Shown one piece after another: positions 52,773 through 61,551 of a stretch of 64,000 nucleotides of DNA; the stretch's first letter is position 1; every line of letters begins with the position of its first letter. A program made the translations under genes and the position numbers. The DNA comes from Miltoncostaea oceani (lineage in GTDB: Bacteria; Actinomycetota; Thermoleophilia; Miltoncostaeales; Miltoncostaeaceae). Location of the stretch: positions 2,183,001-2,247,000 of the forward strand of contig NZ_CP064356.1 in the NCBI RefSeq assembly GCF_018141545.1. The letters are read 5' to 3'. The notes beneath the pieces are model-generated. The model saw nothing but the letters and a program-made list of their open reading frames with translations. It had not been told where the DNA came from and did not search any database.

Positions 52773-53395
52773 CTCGAGCGGGGTCGCGGGGGTTCCTTTC
52801 GCGGCTCTACGGATGGCGAGGGTACCAGACCGTCCCGGACGAGAGCCCTCTCGACGGGACCGGGCAGCAGGTGCCCGACGGGGACGCCCGCGGCCATCCG
52901 GGCGCGGATCATGCTCGCCGACACGCCGATCGGCGGGACGTCGAGCAGGTCCGCCCGGCCCGGGGCGACCCGGTCGGCGAGGGCGGCGAGGGCGTCCGCG
53001 CCGACGCCGCCGCGCCCGACCACCGCGAGGCGGGCGAGGCGCAGGATGCGCTCCGGGTCGTGCCAGCCCGGGAACCCCTCGAGCTGGTCCGCCCCCAGCA
53101 CGAACCACAGGCGGACACCCGGCTCGGCGGCGGCCATCGCCTCGAGGGTGTCGGCGGTGTAGCTCGGTCCCGGGCGCTCCAGCTCGACACGCGACACCAC
53201 CAGCCCCGGGCGGCCCGCGACGGCCTCCTCCAGCCACGCGGCCCGCTGCTCGGCCGGTGCGATCGCGACGCCCGGCTTGTGGGGCGGGCGGTGGGCGGGC
53301 ACGAGCCGCACCTCGTCGAGCCGGAGCTGCCAGAGGGCCTCGCAGGCGACGACCAGGTGCCCGATGTGGGGTGGGTCGAAGGTGCCCCCGAGCAC
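52769..53395 (-). CDS. nadD: Nicotinate-nucleotide adenylyltransferase
   Basis: The 208-residue enzyme makes deamido-NAD from nicotinate mononucleotide and ATP. The signature GGTFDPPHIGHL lies at the extreme N-terminus, HRPPHKP near 36, LGADQLEGFPGW near 98 and the SASMIRARM end motif near 160. The GTG at 53395 gives a slightly short N-terminus (MLGGTFD instead of MRIGILGGTFD), but no earlier start is available. It lies 16 bases past proA. Confidence 0.93.
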   Translation of the reverse strand: MLGGTFDPPHIGHLVVACEALWQLRLDEVRLVPAHRPPHKPGVAIAPAEQRAAWLEEAVAGRPGLVVSRVELERPGPSYTADTLEAMAAAEPGVRLWFVLGADQLEGFPGWHDPERILRLARLAVVGRGGVGADALAALADRVAPGRADLLDVPPIGVSASMIRARMAAGVPVGHLLPGPVERALVRDGLVPSPSVEPRKEPPRPRSS

Positions 53396-53411
53396 CCCGA
53401 CCGCGCGCGGC

Positions 53412-54665
53412 TCAGCGGAGGTGGCCGTGACCGGTGACGAGGTACGTGTAGCTGGTCAGCTCCGACAGGCCGATCGGCCCGCGGGCGTGCAGCTTCTGGG
53501 TGGAGATGCCGATCTCGGCGCCCATCCCGAACTCCCCCCCGTCGGTGAAGCGCGTCGACGCGTTCACGTAGACGACGGCGGCGTCGACGGACGCCTGGAA
53601 CTCGCCGGCGGCCTCCAGGGAGTCGGTCACGATCGCCTCGGAGTGCCCCGAGCCGAACCGGGCGATGTGATCCACCGCCTCCTCCAGCGACGCCACGACC
53701 CGCACCGCGAGGACGAGGTCGAGGAACTCCGTCGCGTAGTCGGCCTCGGTGGCCTCGGCCAGCCCCCCGGCGGCGTCGCCCAGCAGGTCGAGCCCCGCCC
53801 GGTCGACCCGGAGCTCCACCCCGCTCCCCATCAGCCGCTCCGCCGCGAGCGGCAGCACCGCGGGGGCGGCGTCGCGGTGCACGAGCAGCGTCTCCGCGGC
53901 GTTGCAGACCCCGGGCCGCTGCACCTTCGCGTTGACGGCGATCTTCACCGCCATCGCGGGGTCGGCGTCGGCGTGGACGTAGACGTGGTTGTTGCCCGAC
54001 GCCGCGTAGATGACGGGGACCCGGGTGTGCTCCCGCAGGAACGCCTTCAGCTCCTCGCCGCCGCGGGGGATGACGAGGTCGACGTCGCCCTCCATCTGCA
54101 CCAGCTCGCGCATCTCGTCGCGGTCGGACCCGAGCAGGGCCACCGACCAGCGGGGGGCGTCGGCCTCGATCAGGGCGCCCGTCAGGACCTCGGCGATGAT
54201 CTGGTTCGAGCGCATCGCGAGGCGGCTGCCCCGCAGGATCACCGCGTTGCCGCTCTTCAGGCACAGCCCCACGGCGTCGGCGGTGACGTTCGGCCGGCCC
54301 TCGTAGATGACCGCGACCACGCCGAGGGGGACACGGCGGCGCACGATCTCGAGGCCGTTCGGCAGCCGCCGGCCGCCGTCGACCACGCCGACGGGATCCG
54401 GCAGCGCCGCGACCGCCCGGAGCCCCGCCGCCATGTCGGCGACGCGGTCCTCGTCGAGGAGGAGCCGGTCGATGAGGGCGGGTGCGGTGCGCGCCCGCTT
54501 CGCGGCCTCCACGTCGAGCCGGTTGTCGCGCAGGATCTCCCCGGAGCGCCGCTCCAGGGCCTCCGCCATCTCGAGGAGCACGGCGTCGCGGTGGTGCCCG
54601 GGCAGGCGCGCGAGGACCCGGCTCGCGGCACGCACGTCGGCGACGACTCGTCGGAGGCCGTTCAC
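53412..54665 (-). CDS. proA: Glutamate-5-semialdehyde dehydrogenase (gamma-glutamyl phosphate reductase)
   Basis: The 417-residue enzyme makes the second step of proline synthesis. PLGVVAVIYEGRPNVTADA near 113, the catalytic Cys in QRPGVCNAAETLL near 255 and the C-terminal FGMGAEIGISTQKLHARGP are all family hallmarks. The start is a GTG at 54665. It follows proB by 10 bases. Confidence 0.96.
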   Translation of the reverse strand: MNGLRRVVADVRAASRVLARLPGHHRDAVLLEMAEALERRSGEILRDNRLDVEAAKRARTAPALIDRLLLDEDRVADMAAGLRAVAALPDPVGVVDGGRRLPNGLEIVRRRVPLGVVAVIYEGRPNVTADAVGLCLKSGNAVILRGSRLAMRSNQIIAEVLTGALIEADAPRWSVALLGSDRDEMRELVQMEGDVDLVIPRGGEELKAFLREHTRVPVIYAASGNNHVYVHADADPAMAVKIAVNAKVQRPGVCNAAETLLVHRDAAPAVLPLAAERLMGSGVELRVDRAGLDLLGDAAGGLAEATEADYATEFLDLVLAVRVVASLEEAVDHIARFGSGHSEAIVTDSLEAAGEFQASVDAAVVYVNASTRFTDGGEFGMGAEIGISTQKLHARGPIGLSELTSYTYLVTGHGHLR

Positions 54666-54675
54666 GATCCGTCCA

Positions 54676-55812
54676 TCAAACCACGCCGCCCGCGGCCGGG
54701 CCCGCGGCGGAGCGGGGGTCGGCGGCGAGCACGAACTCGTCGCGGTGGATCACCTGCGGCGCGGCCTCGGGGACCCGCTGGCGGACGTCCTCGGTCTTGA
54801 GGCCGGCGACGAGGCGGACCTCGTCGGCCGACATCGCCGAGATCCCCTTCCCGACGACCCCGCTCCCGTCCGAGCCGACGACCTCGACCGCGTCACCCGC
54901 CTGGAACGCGCCCTCGCTCGCGACCACGCCGACGGCCAGCAGGGACGTGCCGCGCTCGCGCAGGGCGCGGGCCGCCCCGTCGTCGACCACGATCCGCCCG
55001 AGGGTCGGCTTCGCGTGGCGGAGCCAGAGCTTGAACGCCGCCTCGGGCCGCGACGCCGGGCCGAAGCGGGTGCCGACGTGGTGGCCGGACGAGACGGAGG
55101 GGATGACGCCGTCGGCGCTGCCGGAGGCGATGACGCAGGTCACCCCTCCCCCGGTCGCCATGCTCGCCGCCGCCACCTTGCTCGCGATCCCCCCGCGTCC
55201 CCGCCCGGAGCCGGGCATCGTCGCGAGCGGGACGGTGTCCGGGGGCGTCCCCGCCGGCACGTCGCCGAGCAACTCCGGGCCGTCGGGGCCCGCGACGTAG
55301 AGCCCGTCCCGGTCGGTGAGCAGCAGCAGCCAGGTCGCGCCGATCAGCAGCGCCACCTGGGCGGCGAGGACGTCGTTGTCGCCGAAGGTGAGCTCGTCGG
55401 TGGCGGTGGTGTCGTTCTCGTTGATGATCGGGATCGCACCGAGCTCGGTGAGCCGGCGAAGGGTGGTGCGGGCGTTGAGGTACGACGACCGCGCCGCGAG
55501 GTCCCCGGAGGTCAGCAGCACCTGCGCCGGGACCACGCCGTGCGGCGCGAACGCCTCGGCGTACCGCTGGAAGAGGACGCCCTGGCCGACCGCGGAGGCG
55601 GCCTGCAGGTCGGGGAGGGCGGTCGGCCGCTCGCGCATCCCGAGCCGCCCGAGGCCGCAGGCGATGGCGCCGCTCGTCACGAGCACGGGGTGGTGCCCCT
55701 GGCGACGCACCCGGACCAGGTCGCGCACCCGCGCCTCCAGCACCTCGTGGCGCAGCTCCCCCGCTGCGTCGACGAGGGTCGACGAGCCGAGCTTCACGAC
55801 GATGACGGCCAC
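54676..55812 (-). CDS. proB: Glutamate 5-kinase with PUA domain
   Basis: The 378-residue kinase has VVKLGSSTLVD at the N-terminus, NENDTTATDELTFGDND near 145 and GRGGIASKVAAA near 215, then a C-terminal PUA domain (about 285-365). It phosphorylates glutamate for proline synthesis and is normally inhibited by proline. It lies 9 bases after obg. Confidence 0.95.
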   Translation of the reverse strand: MAVIVVKLGSSTLVDAAGELRHEVLEARVRDLVRVRRQGHHPVLVTSGAIACGLGRLGMRERPTALPDLQAASAVGQGVLFQRYAEAFAPHGVVPAQVLLTSGDLAARSSYLNARTTLRRLTELGAIPIINENDTTATDELTFGDNDVLAAQVALLIGATWLLLLTDRDGLYVAGPDGPELLGDVPAGTPPDTVPLATMPGSGRGRGGIASKVAAASMATGGGVTCVIASGSADGVIPSVSSGHHVGTRFGPASRPEAAFKLWLRHAKPTLGRIVVDDGAARALRERGTSLLAVGVVASEGAFQAGDAVEVVGSDGSGVVGKGISAMSADEVRLVAGLKTEDVRQRVPEAAPQVIHRDEFVLAADPRSAAGPAAGGVV

Positions 55813-55821
55813 GTGCGCGCC

Positions 55822-56754
55822 CTAGGAGAGGGCCGACAGGATGCGTGCGCGCAGCTCCGGGACGCCCGTCCCCGTGACGGCGTCGACGGCGACGTCGGCG
55901 AAGGACGTGTCCGCGCCCTCCTCGTCGGCGCGGGTCGCCACCAGCAGGCGGACCGCGTCCGGGGGGATGAAGGTGGTGAGGCCGGCCTCGGCGCGGGCGA
56001 TGCGGTCGGCGGCGGGCTCGGGGTCGGCGGCGTCGACGCAGTGGATCACGAGGCGGGCGCGCTCGAGCTGCTCGAGGTGGCCGTCGCGGCGGTGCACGCC
56101 CTCGGCGTCGAGCCCCGGCAGGTCGGCGAGGGTGTAGAGCACGCCGTCCTCGTCCTCGAGCGGACCGAAGGCCGGCTCGCGGGTGGACTGCGGGTAGGCG
56201 GCGACCACCACGGCGGCGCCGGTGAGCGCCTCGAGGAGCGCGCTCTTGCCGGAGTTGGGCAGCCCGACGAGCGCCGCGTCGATCGGCAGCCGCAGCTCGA
56301 GGGTGATCCAGGCCTCCTCGCCGGGGCCGCCGGGGACGGTCGTGCGGGGGGCGCGGTGGGTGGAGCTGCGGAACGCCCGGTTGCCGACGCCGCCGTCGCC
56401 GCCGCGCGCGACGGGCACGCGGTCGCCGACGGCGTCGAGCTGGGCGATGGTGTGGCCGTCGCGGATGACCCGGGTGCCGGGCGGGACGGGCACGATCAGC
56501 TCGGACCCGGCGGGCCCGTGGCGGTTCTTGCCCTCGCCGTGGCCGCCGTTCGGCGCACGGTGGTGGACGGCGTGGCGGAAGCGGGAGAGGTCGGTGACCT
56601 GCTCGTCGGCGACGAGCACGACCTTGCCGCCGCGCCCGCCGTTGCCCCCGTCGGGTCCGCCCTTCGGGATCTTGGGCTCGCGGCGGAACGACATGCAGCC
56701 GTTACCGCCGTGGCCGCCCTCCACGTTGATCTGAGCTCTGTCCGTGAAGGGCAC
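55822..56754 (-). CDS. obg: GTPase Obg (CgtA), short form
   Basis: The 310-residue protein has the glycine-rich Obg fold (about 1-158) and a G domain with G1 GLPNSGKSALLEAL and G3 DLPGL. The G4 position reads ATRAD where NKxD is usual, and the C-terminal OCT domain of many actinobacterial Obg proteins is absent. It acts in late 50S assembly and stress response. It is followed by proB and preceded by rpmA. Confidence 0.92.
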   Translation of the reverse strand: MPFTDRAQINVEGGHGGNGCMSFRREPKIPKGGPDGGNGGRGGKVVLVADEQVTDLSRFRHAVHHRAPNGGHGEGKNRHGPAGSELIVPVPPGTRVIRDGHTIAQLDAVGDRVPVARGGDGGVGNRAFRSSTHRAPRTTVPGGPGEEAWITLELRLPIDAALVGLPNSGKSALLEALTGAAVVVAAYPQSTREPAFGPLEDEDGVLYTLADLPGLDAEGVHRRDGHLEQLERARLVIHCVDAADPEPAADRIARAEAGLTTFIPPDAVRLLVATRADEEGADTSFADVAVDAVTGTGVPELRARILSALS

Positions 56755-56774
56755 CGCCGCGCCGCGCCCCCCGC

Positions 56775-57041
56775 TCAGACGGCGGCGGGCTCCTCGGGGT
56801 GGACCGAGATGCGGCGCCCCTTGTGACCCGTCGTGAACTCGATGCGGCCGGTGACGGTCGCGAAGATCGTGTGGTCGCGCCCGATGCCCGTGCCGGGGCC
56901 CGGGTTGAAGCGGGTGCCGCGCTGGCGGACGATGATCGACCCGGCGGGGACGACCTGGCCCCCGAAGGCCTTCACGCCGAGCATCTTCGGCTTGGAGTCA
57001 CGCCCGTTGCGGCTGGAGCCGCCACCCTTCTTGTGTGCCAT
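56775..57041 (-). CDS. rpmA: 50S ribosomal protein L27
   Basis: The 88-residue protein begins [19 protein letters not shown] and has [19 protein letters not shown], as in L27, whose N-terminus reaches the peptidyl transferase centre. It does not have the firmicute-type cleaved leader. Confidence 0.97.
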   Translation of the reverse strand: MAHKKGGGSSRNGRDSKPKMLGVKAFGGQVVPAGSIIVRQRGTRFNPGPGTGIGRDHTIFATVTGRIEFTTGHKGRRISVHPEEPAAV

Positions 57042-57059
57042 GTCGGAGCTCCCCTGCCC

Positions 57060-57359
57060 TCAGCCGGCGGTGATCGACTCGATGCGCACCCGGGAGAGAC
57101 GCGAGCGGTGCCCGCGGGTCTTCCTCGAGTTGCGCTTCGGCTTGTAGGTGAAGACGCGGATCTTGGTGCCGAGCACGTGCTCCTCGACGGTCGCGCTGAC
57201 GGTCCCGCCGTCGGCGATCCCGTCCGAGTCGCCGGTGGCGAGGACGCGCGGCGCGAAGCTGGCGCCCTCCTCCTCGGCGAGGCGGTCCACGAGCAGGGTC
57301 TCCCCTTCGCGGACACGGTATTGCTTGCCCCCGAGGGCGATGACGGCGTAGTTCGGCAC
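57060..57359 (-). CDS. rplU: 50S ribosomal protein L21
   Basis: The 99-residue protein has YAVIALGGKQYRVREGETL and the C-terminal KPKRNSRKTRGHRSRLSRVRIE segment (split here over positions about 72-94). The GTG at 57359 gives MPNYAVIALGG. An AGGA lies about 8 bases upstream. It is the first gene of the rplU-rpmA-obg-proBA-nadD-rsfS run. Confidence 0.96.
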   Translation of the reverse strand: MPNYAVIALGGKQYRVREGETLLVDRLAEEEGASFAPRVLATGDSDGIADGGTVSATVEEHVLGTKIRVFTYKPKRNSRKTRGHRSRLSRVRIESITAG

Positions 57360-57393
57360 GTTCCTGTCCTGACCGTTTGACGAGCGACGGCGG

Positions 57394-57399
57394 ATATTA
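57394..57399 (-). promoter_or_regulatory. -10 box of the rplU operon
   Basis: TAATAT is unusually AT-rich for this DNA and lies about 35 bases before the rplU GTG. A weak TGGCGG is 17 bases further upstream. Confidence 0.6.
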
Positions 57400-57436
57400 G
57401 CGATCGGCGCGGCCGACCGCCACGCACCGTGCCCCT

Positions 57437-57464
57437 TTGACCACCGGCCCACGCCGTGTAGAAC
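57437..57464 (+). promoter_or_regulatory. Promoter of the solute-binding-protein gene
   Basis: TTGACC (57437-57442) and TAGAAC (57459-57464) are 16 bases apart. The GTG start follows the -10 by 6 bases, so the mRNA is probably leaderless. This is the clearest case of such a start with a recognisable -35. Confidence 0.6.
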
Positions 57465-57470
57465 CGCGCC

Positions 57471-59060
57471 GTGAGGCACATCCCCAGCGCCGCCGCCGTC
57501 GTGGCGGCCCTCGTCTGCGCCCTCCCGGCCGCGGCCGCGGGGGGGACGCTGGTGGTCGCGGCCGCCGAGGACCCCGACAGTCTCGACCCCGCCATCGCCT
57601 ACGACACCGAGAGCTGGCAGGTGCTCGTCAACGCCGGCGAGGGCCTCGTGGCCTACCGCCACGCCGCGGGCGCCGCGGGCGCGGAGGTGGTGCCGGCCCT
57701 GGCGCAGGCGATGCCGTCCGTCTCGGCCGACGGCCGCCGCCTGGTCTTCCGCGTCCGCCGCGACGCCCGCTTCGGGCCGCCGGCGAACCGGGCGGTGCGG
57801 CCGTCCGACCTGAAGGCGAGCATCGAGCGCCTGTTCCTGGCGGGCTCCCCTGGTCGCGGCCTCTTCCGGAGCATCGCGGGCGCGACGCGGTTCGAGGCGA
57901 CCCGCAGCGGCGGCATCCCGGGCCTCGTCGCGCGCGACGGCGCCCGGACGCTCGAGGTGCGGCTGGTGCGCTCCGACCCGGCGATCCTGCGGGTGCTGGC
58001 GCTGCCGTTCGCGTTCGCGCTGCCCGCCGGCACCCCGGCGACGCCGCAGGCGGGCCCGGGACTCGCCTCCGCGGGCCCGTACCGGGTCGCGGCGTACACC
58101 CCGGGCGCGGGGATCGAGCTGGCCCGCAACCCCGGCTACGCCCCCGGCGCGGCGACCCGTGGCGCGGCGGGGCCGGACGCGATCAGCGTGCGCCTCGGCC
58201 TCTCCCCCGAGGAGGGCGCGGCGCTGGTGCGCGGCGGGCGGGCCGACTACGTGCAGCCGCGGCCGTCGGGCGACGACGTCGCCGCTGCGGCGGCGTCACC
58301 GGCCGCGCGGGTGCGCCGCCACGTGGAGGGCACGACCTACTACTTCTTCATGAACACCCGCCGCGCCCCGTTCGACGACGTGCGGGTGCGCCGCGCGGTG
58401 GGCCTCGCCATCGACCGGGCCGCCCTGGCGAAGGCGTTCGAGGGGCAGGCGGTCCCGACGGCGCAGGTCCTCCCGCCCGGCGTCCCGGGACGTCGCGTCA
58501 CGCCCGCGGCGCCCGCGCCCGACGTGGCCGCCGCCCGCCGGCTCGTCGCGCAGGCCGGCGCCACCGGGGCGTACGTGACGGTGTGGGGCCAGACGAACAC
58601 CCCCTCCCCCGACGTCACCGCCCGCCTCGCGCGCACCCTCGACGCGATCGGCCTGCGGGCGACGTCGCGGCTGTGGGAGCGCACGACGCTGCTCGCCACG
58701 CTCGCCGACCCCGCGGCCCCCTCCCAGATCGGGTACGCGCGCTGGCGCCAGGACTACCCCGACGCGGCGGACTGGTTCCCCCTGCTCCTCTCCGGCGACG
58801 GCATCCGTCCGGGGGCGACCCTGAACTACGCGCTCCTCGACGACGACGCCCTCGACCGGCGCATCGCCGCGGCCGCCGCGACGTGGGACGACGCGACCCG
58901 GGCGCGGCGCTGGCAGGGGGTCGAGGCGGCGGTCGCCCGGAGGGCGGCGTGGGCGCCGTTCGCCAACACCGTCCGCCGCGACATCGTCTCCCGCCGCGTC
59001 GCCGGCTACGTGCCGCACCAGGTCTACGGCTTCCTCTGGATGCGGGCGCGGGTGCCCTGA
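57471..59060 (+). CDS. ABC transporter solute-binding protein, family 5
   Basis: The 529-residue protein has a signal peptide (about 1-24) without a lipobox, GGTLVVAAAEDPDSLDPAIAYDTESW at the mature start, and the usual GPYRVAAYTPG, YFFMNTRRAPFDDVRVRRAVGLAIDR and ARWRQDYPDAADWF segments. Family 5 proteins bind peptides, nickel or sugars. There are no permease or ATPase genes next to it. It stands alone on the plus strand between rng and rplU, which are usually neighbours. Confidence 0.88.
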   Translation: MRHIPSAAAVVAALVCALPAAAAGGTLVVAAAEDPDSLDPAIAYDTESWQVLVNAGEGLVAYRHAAGAAGAEVVPALAQAMPSVSADGRRLVFRVRRDARFGPPANRAVRPSDLKASIERLFLAGSPGRGLFRSIAGATRFEATRSGGIPGLVARDGARTLEVRLVRSDPAILRVLALPFAFALPAGTPATPQAGPGLASAGPYRVAAYTPGAGIELARNPGYAPGAATRGAAGPDAISVRLGLSPEEGAALVRGGRADYVQPRPSGDDVAAAAASPAARVRRHVEGTTYYFFMNTRRAPFDDVRVRRAVGLAIDRAALAKAFEGQAVPTAQVLPPGVPGRRVTPAAPAPDVAAARRLVAQAGATGAYVTVWGQTNTPSPDVTARLARTLDAIGLRATSRLWERTTLLATLADPAAPSQIGYARWRQDYPDAADWFPLLLSGDGIRPGATLNYALLDDDALDRRIAAAAATWDDATRARRWQGVEAAVARRAAWAPFANTVRRDIVSRRVAGYVPHQVYGFLWMRARVP

Positions 59061-59061
59061 C

Positions 59062-59090
59062 CCGGGCCGGCCCGCGGGGGGCCGGCCCGG
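59062..59090. terminator. Bidirectional terminator between the solute-binding-protein gene and rng
   Basis: A 12-base-pair perfect GC stem (59062-59073 with 59079-59090, 5-base loop) lies directly after the stop of the solute-binding protein and before the convergent stop of rng. Confidence 0.65.
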
Positions 59091-59097
59091 CCGGACG

Positions 59098-60642
59098 TCA
59101 GGTGGTGGAGCGGGAGGAGACCCGGCGGCGCGCGGAGGCGCCCCGCCCGGTCGACGCCGCCGCCGCCGGGGTGGACCCCGCGGCGGCCGGCTCCTCGAGG
59201 GCCCGGACGCGGACCGCGTCGAGCTTCATGGAGCCGTCGCGCTCCAGGTCGATCTTCACGCCCGTCTCGGCCTCGAGGTCGGCCTGGCGGGCACCGTCCT
59301 CACCGGTCAGGACGTCGGCGATGCGGGGGTGCACGACCACGGCGACGCGGTCCGACGCGCGACCGGCCAGCGTGCGCCGCAGCTCGCGCTCGATGGTGAT
59401 CGCGTGCGTCTCGTCGCTCGGAACGACGCCGACGCCGAGACAGGTCGGGCAGACCTCGGTCATGATCTCGCGGGGCCCGTCGGAGATGTTCTGACGGGTC
59501 ATCTCGACCAGGCCGAGCGGTGAGATGTCGACGACGAAGGTGCGCGTGCGGTCACCCGCCAGCGCCGTGTCGAGCGCGGCCTTCACCGCCTTGCGGTTGC
59601 GCTCGTCGTCCATGTCGATGAAGTCGATGATGATGATGCCGCCGATGTCGCGCAGGCGGAGCTGGCGCACGACCTCGGTGGCCGCCTCGAGGTTGGTCTT
59701 CGTGATGGTGTCCTCGAGACGCGACCCGCCACGGCCGACGTTGCGGCCGCTGTTGACGTCGATGACCGTCATGGCCTCGGTGTCGTCGATGACGAGGTAG
59801 CCCCCGGACGACAGCGGCACGCGCCGCTCCATCGTCGAGCGCACCGCGGCCTCGACGCCCATCGCCTCGAAGAGCGTGCCCTCCCCCGTCCAGTGGCGGA
59901 CGCGGTCGGCCATCTCCGGCGACGTGCGGCGCAGGAAGCCCGTGATCCGCTGGTGCTGGGCCTCGTCGTCGACCAGGACCTCCTCGACGTCCGTGTTCAG
60001 GAGGTCGCGGATGACCCGCAGCGAGATGTCGGCCTCGGAGTAGAGCAGCGTCGGCGCCTTCGCCAGCTCGCCGCGCTCCTGCAGGGTCTGCCAGAGGCGC
60101 TTCAGGAACGCGAGGTCGCGGGCGATCTCGCGGGCGGACGCGCCGGCGGCGGCGGTGCGGACGATGAGGCCGCCCGTCTCCAGCGGCAACGCCGCGCAGA
60201 TCGCGCGGAGCCGCACCCGCTCGTCGTCGGGGAGGCGCTTGCTGACGCCGACCCCGTCGCCGAACGGCACGTAGACGACGAAGCGCCCGGCCAGCGACAG
60301 CTGCATCGTCAGGCGGACGCCCTTCGTGCCCATGGGGTCCTTCGTCGCCTGCACCAGCACCTCGTCACCGCGCTTCAGCAGCTCGGCGATCTGGCGCTTG
60401 CGCTTCGGCACCCCCATCGCGACGACCTCGTCGACGTGCAGGAAGCCGTTCTTCTCGAGGCCGATCTCGATGAACGCGGCCTCCATGCCGGCGAGGACGT
60501 TCTCGACCCGGCCCTTCCAGACGTGGCCCACGACGGATCGGTGGCCACGCCGTTCGATGTAGCACTCGGCCGCGCGGCCGTCCTCGAGTATCGCGACTCG
60601 CGTCTCGGCACGGTCCACCGACACCAGGATCTGCTTCTTCAG
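59098..60642 (-). CDS. rng: Ribonuclease E/G; apparent CTG start
   Basis: The 514-residue endonuclease has the S1-like domain (VVGHVWKGRVENVLAGMEAAFIEIG), the catalytic VIDVNSGRN and IIIIDFIDM aspartates near 305 and 348, and the zinc-link CPTCLG near 405. It processes rRNA and mRNA. A CTG at 60642 gives the family N-terminus MKKQILVSVD and follows a GGGGAG by 6 bases. The first canonical start, a GTG at 60624, lacks a Shine-Dalgarno and would delete six conserved residues. The C-terminus is a short Ala/Arg-rich tail. Confidence 0.92.
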   Translation of the reverse strand: MKKQILVSVDRAETRVAILEDGRAAECYIERRGHRSVVGHVWKGRVENVLAGMEAAFIEIGLEKNGFLHVDEVVAMGVPKRKRQIAELLKRGDEVLVQATKDPMGTKGVRLTMQLSLAGRFVVYVPFGDGVGVSKRLPDDERVRLRAICAALPLETGGLIVRTAAAGASAREIARDLAFLKRLWQTLQERGELAKAPTLLYSEADISLRVIRDLLNTDVEEVLVDDEAQHQRITGFLRRTSPEMADRVRHWTGEGTLFEAMGVEAAVRSTMERRVPLSSGGYLVIDDTEAMTVIDVNSGRNVGRGGSRLEDTITKTNLEAATEVVRQLRLRDIGGIIIIDFIDMDDERNRKAVKAALDTALAGDRTRTFVVDISPLGLVEMTRQNISDGPREIMTEVCPTCLGVGVVPSDETHAITIERELRRTLAGRASDRVAVVVHPRIADVLTGEDGARQADLEAETGVKIDLERDGSMKLDAVRVRALEEPAAAGSTPAAAASTGRGASARRRVSSRSTT

Positions 60643-60667
60643 GAGAGTCTCCCCTCGGAATGGGGCG

Positions 60668-61543
60668 TCACCGGCGCAGCTTCGCGGTGACGCGATCGAT
60701 CAGAGGGCGGGCCTTGTCGATCGCCGGGCCCTCGATGAGTTCGTGGCCGGCGGAGAGGCGCGCGAGCGCGGCCTCGCCGATGGCGCGGGTCGCGCCGTAG
60801 GCGACGGTGCCGCGCACCGCCCACCCCGCGACCGGGACGAATGCGGAGGCGCTGCGCCCGATGGCGCGCCAGCCGAAGCCGGCGCCCACCACGGCGAGCG
60901 CCTCGACGGCGCGCTCGGCGCCGAACGGACGGTCGTGCAGCGCCGCGAGGTCCGCCACCAGGCGGATCTGGATGAGCACCAGCACGGGCATGTCGACGCC
61001 GGGCAGCGGCAGGGCGCCGACGGCGGCGGAGCGCCGGGACGCCCGCGTGACCAGGATGCGGCCGATGGCGGGACGCAGACCCGGGTTGCGGCGGCCCGCG
61101 GCGATCAGCTCGTCGCCGAGGACGCGCAGGACGGCGTCGATCACGCGGTCGGCGCCGTCGTCGTCGAGGGACGTGACGTGGGCGACGTTGGAGGGCTCGA
61201 GGCGGTGGCCGTCGAGCACCCGCCGCTCGAGCGCGGCGCGCTCCACGGCGTCGCCGGTGACGATCGCGAGGGCGCCGCCCCCGGACCGGCGGCGGTGCGC
61301 CAGCGCGGCGGCGGACGGGCCGACGTCGTGGCCGGGCGTCAGCGCGACGACGGCGAGGGCGTCCTCGCTGGGGGCCGGGGCGGGCGTGCCGAGGATCTCC
61401 CGCAGCCGCGCCGTCGCGGCCGGATCGGCCGGGAGCACGGCGATCTCGCCACCGTCCTGCGACAGGTCGTCGGCCGCGCGGATCGCCTCCGACAGGGGCC
61501 GTACGACCTTCGCTCCGCGCGAGGCGAGTCCGATTGCTCCCAC
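60668..61543 (-). CDS. DUF697-domain protein
   Basis: The 291-residue protein has an N-terminal part that resembles a degenerate GTPase or Rossmann fold (ALAVVALTPGHDVG, ALAIVTGDAVERAAL) and a C-terminal DUF697/YcjF-like region (VLVLIQIRLVADLAALHDRP, then hydrophobic helices rich in Gly/Ala, about 190-280). The function is not known. The GTG lies 8 bases past the rodA stop, in the elongasome operon. Confidence 0.75.
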   Translation of the reverse strand: MGAIGLASRGAKVVRPLSEAIRAADDLSQDGGEIAVLPADPAATARLREILGTPAPAPSEDALAVVALTPGHDVGPSAAALAHRRRSGGGALAIVTGDAVERAALERRVLDGHRLEPSNVAHVTSLDDDGADRVIDAVLRVLGDELIAAGRRNPGLRPAIGRILVTRASRRSAAVGALPLPGVDMPVLVLIQIRLVADLAALHDRPFGAERAVEALAVVGAGFGWRAIGRSASAFVPVAGWAVRGTVAYGATRAIGEAALARLSAGHELIEGPAIDKARPLIDRVTAKLRR

Positions 61544-61551
61544 GCCGCCCG

